The position numbers and the translations under genes were made by a program. The notes below the pieces were generated by a model, which was not told where the DNA came from, ran no database searches, and saw only the letters and a list, made by a program, of their open reading frames with translations. A DNA stretch of 50,000 bases from Sediminibacterium sp. TEGAF015 (GTDB lineage Bacteria > Bacteroidota > Bacteroidia > Chitinophagales > Chitinophagaceae), in assembly GCF_025997995.1 (NCBI RefSeq), contig NZ_AP026683.1:1-50000 (forward strand), written 5' to 3'. Below, piece after piece: positions 14,838-23,751 of the stretch (position 1 is its first letter; each line of letters begins with the position of its first letter).

Positions 14838-16346
14838 ATGAAAAAGCATATTAAAATATTATTCTCCCTGCTAACTATATCATCAATGTTATTGGTGCTT
14901 GCAGGTTGTAGTAAATTTCTTGATCGTAAACCTCTAACTGCAACCCTTGATGATTTGAATCAAGGTGGTTTGGAAGGACAGGTTTATGGATTGTACAGTA
15001 ACTTACGTAACAGTGCAGGTTTTACCACCATTCCATGGTTGGCTATGCACGATTTCAGATCGGACGATTCTGAAAAAGGATCGGATCCTTCTGATGGAGC
15101 TGAATGGGTTGCTCCTTTTGACAGATACCAGTATGTAAAAGATCTTTGGGCTACCAATACCTACTGGGATGATCATTATGCATTGATTAATCTGGCAAAT
15201 ACCGCCATTCAAACTGCTGATTCGCTCAAATTGACTGATCCAGCCTCTGCTAATAATATTGCAGAAGCAAGATTTTTCAGAGCGTTCGCTTATTTTGATT
15301 TGGTGAGAAGTTTCGGAGACGTTCCTAAAATTGATTTCCGCGTTTATACTGCTTCTCAGGCCAATATTGCTAAATCACCGGCTTCTGCTATTTATGCACT
15401 AATAGATGCTGACCTTACTTATGCAGCTGCTAATCTACCAACTGTTTGGGGTAATCAATATCCGGGCAGACTTACCAGTGGTGCGGCAAAAACGCTACAT
15501 GCAAAAGCACATTTGTTTAGAGGAAACTGGGCTCAGGCATTGAGTTTGTCTCAACAGGTTATTTCTTCTGGCGTTTATTCTTTATATAATAGTTACTATG
15601 GTATTTTTAAAGATGCCGGAGAAAATAGCAGTGAGTCTATATTTGAAATTCAGGCATACGTTAGTCCAAATGGTTCTATTAATAATGGATGTCAGTATGC
15701 TACTACACAGGGTGTTCGTGGTTCCAATGCAAGCGGATGGAACTTAGGATGGGGATGGAATACGCCTACCGATAATTTAGTAGGTGCTTATGAAGCTGGA
15801 GATGTTAGAAAAGGATCTACCATTTTATTCTCTGGTCAGTCTGATGATCCATCAACGGGTGGTTATGGAAGAGTACTTCCCGGCTCCACTTTTGATGTGC
15901 CTGCTGGTCCTTTACCAAGAAAATACTGGAATAAAAAGATTTATGCAGATCCTGCCTACAGAGCATCTACTGGTCAATCCGATAATCCTAGCTGGATTAA
16001 TAAGAGGGTATTTCGTTATGCGGATGTATTGCTTATGGCAGCAGAATGTATGAATGAAATGGGTAGTGGTGCACAATCTGCTCCTCTGGTGAATGCAGTT
16101 AGAAACAGAGCAGGTTTGGCGAATATCAGTTTTACCACACAATTGGCAATGCGTAATATTATTAAACAAGAGAGAAGAGTAGAGTTTGGTGTTGAAGGTG
16201 AAAGATTTTTTGATCTTGTAAGATGGGGTGATGCACTTACTGTTCTTGGACCTTTGGGCTATACCAACAAATGTAGGTTCTACCCAATTCCTCAGCCTGC
16301 AATAGATAAATCAGGTGGTTTGCTGGTACAAAATCCAGAATGGTAA
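14838..16346 (+). CDS. SusD/RagB surface glycan-binding lipoprotein
   Basis: The 502-residue lipoprotein has a type II signal with the lipobox cysteine Cys24 (LAGCSKFLDRKP). The TPR-like SusD fold shows in ARFFRAFAYFDLVR, KTLHAKAHLFRGNW and the C-terminal ERRVEFGVEGERFFDLVRWG, then the final YPIPQPAIDK. It caps the SusC barrel on the cell surface and delivers oligosaccharides. It is translated right after susC on one transcript. Confidence 0.96.
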   Translation: MKKHIKILFSLLTISSMLLVLAGCSKFLDRKPLTATLDDLNQGGLEGQVYGLYSNLRNSAGFTTIPWLAMHDFRSDDSEKGSDPSDGAEWVAPFDRYQYVKDLWATNTYWDDHYALINLANTAIQTADSLKLTDPASANNIAEARFFRAFAYFDLVRSFGDVPKIDFRVYTASQANIAKSPASAIYALIDADLTYAAANLPTVWGNQYPGRLTSGAAKTLHAKAHLFRGNWAQALSLSQQVISSGVYSLYNSYYGIFKDAGENSSESIFEIQAYVSPNGSINNGCQYATTQGVRGSNASGWNLGWGWNTPTDNLVGAYEAGDVRKGSTILFSGQSDDPSTGGYGRVLPGSTFDVPAGPLPRKYWNKKIYADPAYRASTGQSDNPSWINKRVFRYADVLLMAAECMNEMGSGAQSAPLVNAVRNRAGLANISFTTQLAMRNIIKQERRVEFGVEGERFFDLVRWGDALTVLGPLGYTNKCRFYPIPQPAIDKSGGLLVQNPEW

Positions 16347-16382
16347 TTGTATTTTTTAATGTTCACTCACAAAAAAAATGTA

Positions 16383-17219
16383 ATGAAAAATAATTTAAAA
16401 ATATTTATCGCCGCTGCTATCGCATTGAACACAATTGTTTTAACAGGTTGTCAAAAAATGGATCGCCCGGCATTAGGAAACTATGTTAAAGATGCCAATC
16501 CCCCCGGTGGCCCATTAAAGTTTTATACTGCATTTGACGGAAGTACTTCCAATCCACTGATGAATGCCGTGGATAGTATCAGAGCTACATTTGCTTCAGC
16601 TAATCCTTTGGCTTCTATTTCTGGTATTTCAGGAAAGGCAGTTCAAGGTGCTGATGGGAAAGCACTATTGTATCCATCTGCCAATGATTTTAAATCAACA
16701 AGCAGCTTCAGTATTGCTTTATGGCTAAAAAATGCTGCCCAGGCTGGACGTACTGAGTTTCTGTTTTCTTTGGTAGATGATACATATGGCTGGCATCACA
16801 GTGCGGCATTTGTTTTAGTAGAAAATCAGACAGCTACAAAGGCAACTATGAAATTTGGTTTAATGGATCAGTGGCTGGAAGGTGATTTTGTAAAACCAAT
16901 GTTCGATGGTAACTGGCATCATATTGTATATGCTTATGACCATACTACCTCAAAAATGAATTATTATTTTGATGGAGCATTGGTAACCGGACTTACTCCA
17001 ACACAAACTGATGCAAAGAAATCAGGTAATCCACGAGGAGCTGTAAACTTTTCTCAGGCAACCAATTTGGTAATTGGTGGATGGAACAAGCATGCAAATA
17101 TTACTGGACCAACTGATGGATGGATTAGTTCGTTCACAGGAGCTATAGATCAATTTAGATTGTATGGCAAAGCATTGACTGCAACTGAAGTTGCTTCATT
17201 GTATTCAGCTAAACAATAG
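16383..17219 (+). CDS. LamG/concanavalin A-like surface lipoprotein (probable glycan-binding protein)
   Basis: The 278-residue protein starts MKNNLKIFIAAAIALN and has a lipobox at Cys23 (VLTGC). Residues about 55-275 form a LamG-like jelly roll: SIALWLKNAAQAGRTEFLFSL, GNWHHIVYAYD, YFDGALV, and the closing SFTGAIDQFRLYGKAL. Such proteins after SusD usually act as extra surface glycan-binding proteins; I see no catalytic signature. The ATG at 16383 is preferred to a TTG at 16347. It follows susD by 36 bases and is the last gene before a hairpin. Confidence 0.88.
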   Translation: MKNNLKIFIAAAIALNTIVLTGCQKMDRPALGNYVKDANPPGGPLKFYTAFDGSTSNPLMNAVDSIRATFASANPLASISGISGKAVQGADGKALLYPSANDFKSTSSFSIALWLKNAAQAGRTEFLFSLVDDTYGWHHSAAFVLVENQTATKATMKFGLMDQWLEGDFVKPMFDGNWHHIVYAYDHTTSKMNYYFDGALVTGLTPTQTDAKKSGNPRGAVNFSQATNLVIGGWNKHANITGPTDGWISSFTGAIDQFRLYGKALTATEVASLYSAKQ

Positions 17220-17240
17220 GTACTGGCAGTTTAATGATAA

Positions 17241-17277
17241 AGTAAAGGGCTGGTCATTTTTGAATCAGTCCTTTACT
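17241..17277 (+). terminator. Stem-loop between the SusCD/LamG genes and the enzyme genes
   Basis: AGTAAAGGGCTG (17241-17252) pairs with CAGTCCTTTACT (17266-17277), 12 bp with one G-T, followed by GTTTAACAT. The T-run is weak, so partial termination or mRNA 3'-end protection is more likely than a full stop. Confidence 0.5.
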
Positions 17278-17295
17278 GTTTAACATAGAGATAGT

Positions 17296-20200
17296 ATGAG
17301 AATAGGTAAATTTAGTTTAACATCTGCCTTCTCGGTAGTGATTAGTATGTTAATCATATTGCTTTCCTGTAAAAATGGTAAACAAAAGTTTACTCTGGTT
17401 TCTTCTTCTGTTTCCAATATTGATTTTATAAATGAAATAAAAGAAAGAGATGGGCTAAGCATCCTATATTATCTCTATTTCTATAATGGCGGAGGCGTAG
17501 CTACGGGAGATATTAATAATGATGGATTAATTGATATTTATTTTACAGCTAATAGTAAAGGCAGCAATAAATTATACCTGAACAAGGGAAATTTTGTGTT
17601 TGAAGACATTACGAAACAGGCTGGAGTGGCTGGAATTTCTGATTGGTGTTCTGGTGTTACGATGGCTGATGTGAATGCCGATGGATTGTTGGATATCTAT
17701 GTTTCAACAGTGAGCAATAAATATGGTCTTAAAGGACATAATGAGTTATACATTAATAAAGGAAAGAATGTATTTGTAGAACAGTCGGAAAAGTACAATT
17801 TAAACACAGCTTGTTTTAGTACCCAATCTGTTTTCTTTGATTATGATCGTGACGGTGATTTGGATTGTTTTATTCTTAATCAATCTCATAAGCCACATTC
17901 CAACGTAATTAATGTTGTTAATAGAAATGTATATGACTCTTTATCCGGAGATAGACTGTATAGAAACGATTTGAATGTGACCGGAAAGTTTACAGATGTT
18001 TCTGCTAATGCAGGTATATTTCAGAGTAATCTGGGTTATGGTCTGGGTGTCGCTATTGCAGATCTTAATAATGATGGATGGGATGATATTTATGTTGGAA
18101 ATGACTTTCATGAGAACGACTATTATTATGTTAACAATCAAAATGGCACATTTTCTGAAATGGGGTCTAATCATTTCAGACACTACAGCAGGTTCAGTAT
18201 GGGGAATGATGTTGCTGATTATAATAATGATGGTCAATTGGATTTGATAACAGTAGATATGTTGCCAAAGGATGAAAAAATTCTCAAGACATATGGTAGT
18301 GATGAAAATATGGACATCTACAATTTTAAAATTGATAGAAATGGCTATCAAAAGCAGTTTTCAAAAAATGTTTTGCAAACCAACAATGGCAATGGGATTT
18401 CATTTACCGACAATAGCATTTTGAGTGGAATGTCAGCAACTGACTGGAGCTGGGCTCCTCTTTTTGCAGATTTTGATAATGATGGTAAGAAGGATTTGTT
18501 TATTTCAAGTGGAATTGTAAAAAGACCAGTAGACCTGGATTATGTTCAATTTGTGAGTGATATGAAGTCTAACAAGGGACTTGATATTACTGATAAATTT
18601 GATCAGGAAGTTATTGATAAAATGCCTGACGGGGCAAGTCATCCCTTTCTTTTTAAGGGAGATGGTAAAATGGAATTTACAGACGTTAGTGAAGATTGGG
18701 GAACAGCCAAATTGAAAGGATACTTTACCGGGTCGTCCTACGCTGATTTAAATAATGATGGATTACTTGATCTTGTGATTAATCCAATAAATGCGCCGGC
18801 TGTTATTTTGAAGAATAATCATACCAATACCAATCATCTTGCCTTTTCATTTAAAGGAAACAATTCAAATACTTTTGGAATTGGGGCAAAAGTATATCTG
18901 TTTCAGGGTGCTGAATTGCAGTATCAGCAACTAATGTTGACAAGGGGATTTCAATCTTCTAGTACACCCTTTTTACACTTTGGTTTAGCCGATGGAAAAC
19001 TGCCAGACAGTATTCTGGTGATTTGGCCCAATCAGCAATATCAAGTGATTAAATCTAATATCAAAGCTGGTTTGATAAAAGTGGATCAGACCAACGCCAA
19101 AGGGAATTTTGTGGACAATAAATTCTTTAAGAAACGACCTAATGATTTAACCAATATTACCAATCAGGTAAACCTGAACTGGCAACATAAAGAGAATGAT
19201 TTTATTGACCAGAACAGGCAATATTTAATACCTCATAAACAATCTACCAGAGGACCTAAGTTGGCCGTTGCCGATATTAATAAGGATGGGCTGGAAGATT
19301 TTTTTGTTTGTGGAGCTTCAGAGCAACCCAACGTAATAATGATTCAAAAAAAAGATGGGAGCTTCTCACAACTGATATTGCCGAATGCGGGAATGTCTTT
19401 GCATGCTGAAAAAGTAGATGCAGATTTCTTTGATGCCAATAAAGATGGGTACCCCGACTTATATATTGTAAGTGGTGGGAATCAGTACGATGATGGTAAC
19501 CCTGCATTGCTCGACCACTTTTATTTAAATGATAAAAAGGGGGGATTTATGGTGGCTGACAGTCTTATTCCTTCCTTGGCTTATAATAAGTCTTCTCTTA
19601 CTCATGCAGATTATGATAAAGATGGGGACATTGATCTTTTTGTTACTGGTTTGGCCAATGCCAAAATGTTTGGTATACCACAGTCTTCCTATTTATTGTT
19701 GAATGACGGAAATGGAAAGTTTTCGTTAGCGGATAAAAATACAATTGATGCAACGTCTTTGGGCATTGCAACCAGTTCTGCTACAATCGATTTTAATAAA
19801 GACGGATGGCAAGATATTGTAGTAGCAGGGGAGTGGATGAATATTACATTGTTTGAAAATGCCAAAGGAAAATTTGTAAAGAAGCCAATTGCAGGAACTA
19901 GCGGACTGTGGCAAACTGTATTTCCCGCTGATATTAACGGAGACGGGTATATAGATTTTTTTGCAGGAAACTGGGGCGAAAACAGTAAGCTTACTGTTTC
20001 AAAAAATAATCCGCTAAAGTTATACATCAAAGATTTTGATTCTAATGGATCTGTTGAGCAAATATTATGCTATACGAGAGAAGGGAAGGAATACACTTTT
20101 TTGGCAAAAGATGAGCTGGAAAGAGCGCTACCTGTTTTAAAGAAAGCTTATTTAAAATACAGTGAGGTTGCAGGGAAAACAGTTCAATATATGTTCTATG

Positions 20201-20589
20201 ATTTGTTCAAGGAATATCAGGAGTTAAAAGCGGAAACACTGAGTACTTCCTATTTTATTAACGATACAAAGGGAGGGTTTAATCAACATTCCCTACCAAA
20301 ACAATTACAGCTTGCTCCTGTTTTTTCATTTATCTCTTTATCAAATAGGAAGCTGCCATTGTATTTAGCATGTGGGAATTTTTATGGTGTTGTACCTTAC
20401 GAAGGACAATATGATGGGTTGTATCCTACAGCTTTTTCCATAGATGAGCAATTGGTTTCTGTTTCTAAAGAAAATTCTTTCAATGAATTGGTCGGTGAAT
20501 TTCGGGATGCCAAATGGATTATGGGTAAAGATGGCAAGAAAATATTGGTGATATCCAGGAATAACAATTCGTTATTATTCTTTCAATAA
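17296..20589 (+). CDS. VCBS/FG-GAP repeat lipoprotein with ASPIC/UnbV domain
   Basis: The 1097-residue lipoprotein (Cys25, ILLSCKNG) carries two sets of calcium-binding-like repeats with the DxNxDGxxD pattern (for example DINNDGLIDIY, DVNADGLLDIY, DLNNDGWDDIY). They lie at about residues 60-500 and again at about 650-900. Between them is an ASPIC/UnbV segment (about 515-605: FGIGAKVYLFQGAEL to DSILVIWPN). This architecture is common beside SusCD pairs in Bacteroidota. It is expected on the cell surface, probably as an adhesion or glycan-binding scaffold, but the function is not established. It begins the enzyme half of the locus. Confidence 0.88.
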   Translation: MRIGKFSLTSAFSVVISMLIILLSCKNGKQKFTLVSSSVSNIDFINEIKERDGLSILYYLYFYNGGGVATGDINNDGLIDIYFTANSKGSNKLYLNKGNFVFEDITKQAGVAGISDWCSGVTMADVNADGLLDIYVSTVSNKYGLKGHNELYINKGKNVFVEQSEKYNLNTACFSTQSVFFDYDRDGDLDCFILNQSHKPHSNVINVVNRNVYDSLSGDRLYRNDLNVTGKFTDVSANAGIFQSNLGYGLGVAIADLNNDGWDDIYVGNDFHENDYYYVNNQNGTFSEMGSNHFRHYSRFSMGNDVADYNNDGQLDLITVDMLPKDEKILKTYGSDENMDIYNFKIDRNGYQKQFSKNVLQTNNGNGISFTDNSILSGMSATDWSWAPLFADFDNDGKKDLFISSGIVKRPVDLDYVQFVSDMKSNKGLDITDKFDQEVIDKMPDGASHPFLFKGDGKMEFTDVSEDWGTAKLKGYFTGSSYADLNNDGLLDLVINPINAPAVILKNNHTNTNHLAFSFKGNNSNTFGIGAKVYLFQGAELQYQQLMLTRGFQSSSTPFLHFGLADGKLPDSILVIWPNQQYQVIKSNIKAGLIKVDQTNAKGNFVDNKFFKKRPNDLTNITNQVNLNWQHKENDFIDQNRQYLIPHKQSTRGPKLAVADINKDGLEDFFVCGASEQPNVIMIQKKDGSFSQLILPNAGMSLHAEKVDADFFDANKDGYPDLYIVSGGNQYDDGNPALLDHFYLNDKKGGFMVADSLIPSLAYNKSSLTHADYDKDGDIDLFVTGLANAKMFGIPQSSYLLLNDGNGKFSLADKNTIDATSLGIATSSATIDFNKDGWQDIVVAGEWMNITLFENAKGKFVKKPIAGTSGLWQTVFPADINGDGYIDFFAGNWGENSKLTVSKNNPLKLYIKDFDSNGSVEQILCYTREGKEYTFLAKDELERALPVLKKAYLKYSEVAGKTVQYMFYDLFKEYQELKAETLSTSYFINDTKGGFNQHSLPKQLQLAPVFSFISLSNRKLPLYLACGNFYGVVPYEGQYDGLYPTAFSIDEQLVSVSKENSFNELVGEFRDAKWIMGKDGKKILVISRNNNSLLFFQ

Positions 20590-20621
20590 ATTTAATTACT
20601 GTGAACTTGAATTTTTTTTTG

Positions 20622-22037
20622 ATGAAGCAAATATCTTTTTTGGGAATAGCCATATTCTCTGTTTTCTGTGCAAAGAAACAGGAAGTGAATATTGCTCCCC
20701 CAGTGGTTTCAGACCCTGTTAGTTACTGGGTTACAAATGCTGATCAGTCAGCACTTTTAAAGAAGCAGACAACAGGGTTGTTTACCGGTAATGTAAATAA
20801 TACATATCCTGTCATTGACATTGATAGTTCTCAACGCTTTCAGGAGATTGACGGCTTTGGATATACTTTAACCGGAGGAAGCGCCTACCTGATTAACCAA
20901 ATGGATGCAGGAGCCAGATTAAATTTATTGAAAGAATTGTTTGGCAACTCCGAAGATGCTATTGGTATTTCTTATCTAAGGATTAGTATCGGAGCTTCTG
21001 ATCTTAGTCGGACTGTGTTCAGTTATAATGATCTTCCATCTGGTGAAACTGACACTATGTTGAATAAATTTTCACTTTCTTTGGACACAGTAGACCTTAT
21101 ACCAGTAATTAAACAAATTCAGGCGATTAATCCGTATATAAAGTTCATGGGGTCTCCCTGGAGTCCACCTGTTTGGATGAAAAGTAATCAAAGCAGTATT
21201 GGTGGTTTTTTATTGCCTAAATATTATAGTGTTTATGCCAACTATTTTGTTAAATATCTGCAGGTAATGAAACAAAGAGGTATTGAGGTTGATGCCATTA
21301 CTATTCAGAATGAACCTCAGCATGGCGGTAATAATCCCAGCCTCTTAATGTCTGCTTCTGAGCAGGCAGATTTTATCAAGAATCATATAGGGCCAGCTTT
21401 CAAGAAGAATAAGATAACTACAAAAATTATTATCTGGGATCATAATTGTGATAATCCAAACTATCCTATTTCAATATTGAATGATACTGAAGCCAAACCG
21501 TATATAGATGGATCTGCCTTTCATTTGTATAGCGGTGATATCAGTGCTTTATCAGTAGTTAAAGCTGCTCATCCAGATAAGGCAATTTATTTTACAGAAC
21601 AGTGGACTGGTAAAAACGGTCAGTTTGGTGGTGATCTGATGTGGCATATTAAAAATGTTATCATTGGTTCTGTCCGCAATCATAGTAAAGTTGCATTGGA
21701 ATGGAATCTGGCTAATAATCCTGACTTGTCTATGCATACCCCGGGTGGCTGCACAGAATGTAAGGGTGCATTGACCATTTTTGGTTCTACTGTTACCAGA
21801 AATGTGAGTTATTATATAATTGCTCATGCTTCCAAATTTGTACCAGCAGGATCTGTAAGAATTGCATCCAGTTTTGCCGGAGAATTCTATTCGGCAGCTT
21901 TTATTACTCCTACCGGAAAAAAGGTAGTTATTGTACTAAACAGTGGATCTAAAACAACAAGTTTTAATATTCGGTATGCTCAAAAATGGCTGACTACACA
22001 ATTAGACGCAGGTGCAGTAGCCACATTTGTAATTTAA
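20622..22037 (+). CDS. GH30 family glycoside hydrolase (beta-glucosidase/glucanase type)
   Basis: The 471-residue enzyme belongs to GH30 (glucosylceramidase-like). An N-terminal signal with Cys16 (FCAKKQ) suggests a lipoprotein. Family features: IDGFGYTLTGGSAYL near residue 77, SYLRISIGASDLS, FMGSPWSPPVWMK, the acid/base Glu231 in TIQNEPQ and the nucleophile Glu326 in YFTEQW. A beta-sandwich end follows. GH30 members near SusCD often act on beta-1,6- or beta-1,3-glucan, though xylan and glucocerebroside activities exist in the family. The ATG at 20622 is preferred to a GTG at 20601. It lies 32 bases after the VCBS gene in the same operon. Confidence 0.92.
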   Translation: MKQISFLGIAIFSVFCAKKQEVNIAPPVVSDPVSYWVTNADQSALLKKQTTGLFTGNVNNTYPVIDIDSSQRFQEIDGFGYTLTGGSAYLINQMDAGARLNLLKELFGNSEDAIGISYLRISIGASDLSRTVFSYNDLPSGETDTMLNKFSLSLDTVDLIPVIKQIQAINPYIKFMGSPWSPPVWMKSNQSSIGGFLLPKYYSVYANYFVKYLQVMKQRGIEVDAITIQNEPQHGGNNPSLLMSASEQADFIKNHIGPAFKKNKITTKIIIWDHNCDNPNYPISILNDTEAKPYIDGSAFHLYSGDISALSVVKAAHPDKAIYFTEQWTGKNGQFGGDLMWHIKNVIIGSVRNHSKVALEWNLANNPDLSMHTPGGCTECKGALTIFGSTVTRNVSYYIIAHASKFVPAGSVRIASSFAGEFYSAAFITPTGKKVVIVLNSGSKTTSFNIRYAQKWLTTQLDAGAVATFVI

Positions 22038-22049
22038 CTATCTGGAATA

Positions 22050-23732
22050 ATGAGATTTTTCTTATTTAATATTATTGCTCTTTTTTGTAGTGTGGCTTTT
22101 TTTAAATCTTGTAAAAAAGCTGCAAGTAACCAATCAAACGAGGTGATTAATAATACACCATTTACATTAAATGGGAGTAGTATAAATGACGAGAATTTTT
22201 CAAAAGACCTTATCAGTTACAATATTAAAACAACCCCTAATATAGTATTAAGGTTCAATAAAAAAATAAACAGAACCAGTGTGGCAAATGCCATTGTATT
22301 ACTGAAAAATGGTAATGAATCTGTAAAACTTAATTACACTTTTCTTCAAAATGATAGTGCAGTTTCCATTGTTGCTCAGGCATCGCTGGCTTATTTAACT
22401 AAGTATATTCTTTCTATTGATAATAGTTTGCAATCCGAAAGCAAGCAGTCGCTTTCTATACCAGTTTCAATGGGTTTTATCACCAACATAGATTCTACTG
22501 ATAAATTTCCTGTTCTTACAGAAGCAGCTTTACTAGACACTGTTCAAAAAGCAACATTTAATTATTTCTGGAGTTTTGGTCATCCTAAATCAGGAATGGC
22601 AAGGGAAAGAAATACATCAGGTGATATTGTTACATCGGGGGGAACGGGTTTTGGTATTATGGCATTGTTAGTGGCTGTTGAGCGAAATTTCATTTCACGT
22701 TCAGAGGGTCTCGCAAGAATGAAGACCATTGTATCTTTTCTTCAAAATAAAGCAAAACGGTTTCATGGTGCTTTTCCTCATTGGTTAAATGGGATTACCG
22801 GAGATGTTGTTCCTTTTAGTATAAAAGATAATGGAGCGGACCTTGTAGAAACTTCTTTTCTAATAGCAGGACTCTTAAGCGCAAGAATGTATTTTTCAGG
22901 TTTAAATACAGAAGAATCCACTCTTCGAAACAATATTAATTTAATCTGGGATGCAGTAGACTGGAATTGGTTCCGCCAGAGCAATCAGCAAACTTTATAT
23001 TGGCACTGGAGTCCGGATTATCAATGGGATTTGAATCTGAAAATATCAGGTTGGAATGAATGTCTGATAACTTATGTGCTTGCTGCCTCTTCCAATACCA
23101 ATGCTATTCCACGTGAGACCTATCTGAATGGTTTTGCCAGAAATGGTGCAATGAAGAACAATTCGGTTTATTTTAATTACAAATTGCCACTTGGTCCAGA
23201 GCTGGGAGGTCCTTTGTTTTTATCTCACTACAGTTTTCTTGGGATTGATCCCCGTGGACTTTCTGACCCCTTTGCTGATTATCAGGAACAAGTGGTGAAC
23301 CATAGTTTAATCAATTATAATTATTGTATTAACAATCCCAAAAAGTATTGGGGTTATAGCCAAAACTGCTGGGGATTAAGCGCTTCGGATATACCCAATG
23401 GTTATTCCGCGAGTTCTCCTACGAATGATCTGGGTGTAATAGCACCTACAGCCGCTTTGTCAGCATTCCCGTTTACACCTAAGGAAAGTATGCAGGCCTT
23501 GCAATTTTTTTACTACAAGCTAGGCGATAAATTGTGGACAGAATACGGTTTCGTTGATGCTTTTAAATTACAGGATTTGTGGTTTTCTACTTCTACCTTA
23601 GCTATTGATCAGGGCCCTTCTATTATTATGATTGAGAATTATCGATCAGGATTAATCTGGAAACTATTTACGGCTTGTCCGGAAATTAAAGGCGGTTTGA
23701 AAAAATTAGGCTTTACTGCCCCTTATCTATAA
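22050..23732 (+). CDS. GH144-type (glucoamylase-like, PF10091) lipoprotein with N-terminal Ig-like domain
   Basis: The 560-residue lipoprotein (Cys21, FKSCKK) starts with a Big_5/Ig-like domain (about 35-150). The (alpha/alpha)6 catalytic part follows: ATFNYFWSFGHPKSGMARER, SGGTGFGIMALLVAVERNFI, KRFHGAFPHWLNG, DNGADLVETSFLIAGLL, and the PF10091 block from about 330 on (HWSPDYQWDLN, LFLSHYSFLGIDPRG). Characterised GH144 members are endo-beta-1,2-glucanases, among them an enzyme from Chitinophaga, but many sequences of this type are uncharacterised, so specificity is inference. It is 12 bases after GH30 and probably acts as the endo-enzyme of the locus. Confidence 0.85.
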   Translation: MRFFLFNIIALFCSVAFFKSCKKAASNQSNEVINNTPFTLNGSSINDENFSKDLISYNIKTTPNIVLRFNKKINRTSVANAIVLLKNGNESVKLNYTFLQNDSAVSIVAQASLAYLTKYILSIDNSLQSESKQSLSIPVSMGFITNIDSTDKFPVLTEAALLDTVQKATFNYFWSFGHPKSGMARERNTSGDIVTSGGTGFGIMALLVAVERNFISRSEGLARMKTIVSFLQNKAKRFHGAFPHWLNGITGDVVPFSIKDNGADLVETSFLIAGLLSARMYFSGLNTEESTLRNNINLIWDAVDWNWFRQSNQQTLYWHWSPDYQWDLNLKISGWNECLITYVLAASSNTNAIPRETYLNGFARNGAMKNNSVYFNYKLPLGPELGGPLFLSHYSFLGIDPRGLSDPFADYQEQVVNHSLINYNYCINNPKKYWGYSQNCWGLSASDIPNGYSASSPTNDLGVIAPTAALSAFPFTPKESMQALQFFYYKLGDKLWTEYGFVDAFKLQDLWFSTSTLAIDQGPSIIMIENYRSGLIWKLFTACPEIKGGLKKLGFTAPYL

Positions 23733-23751
23733 TAAATGAAATTGAATAATA

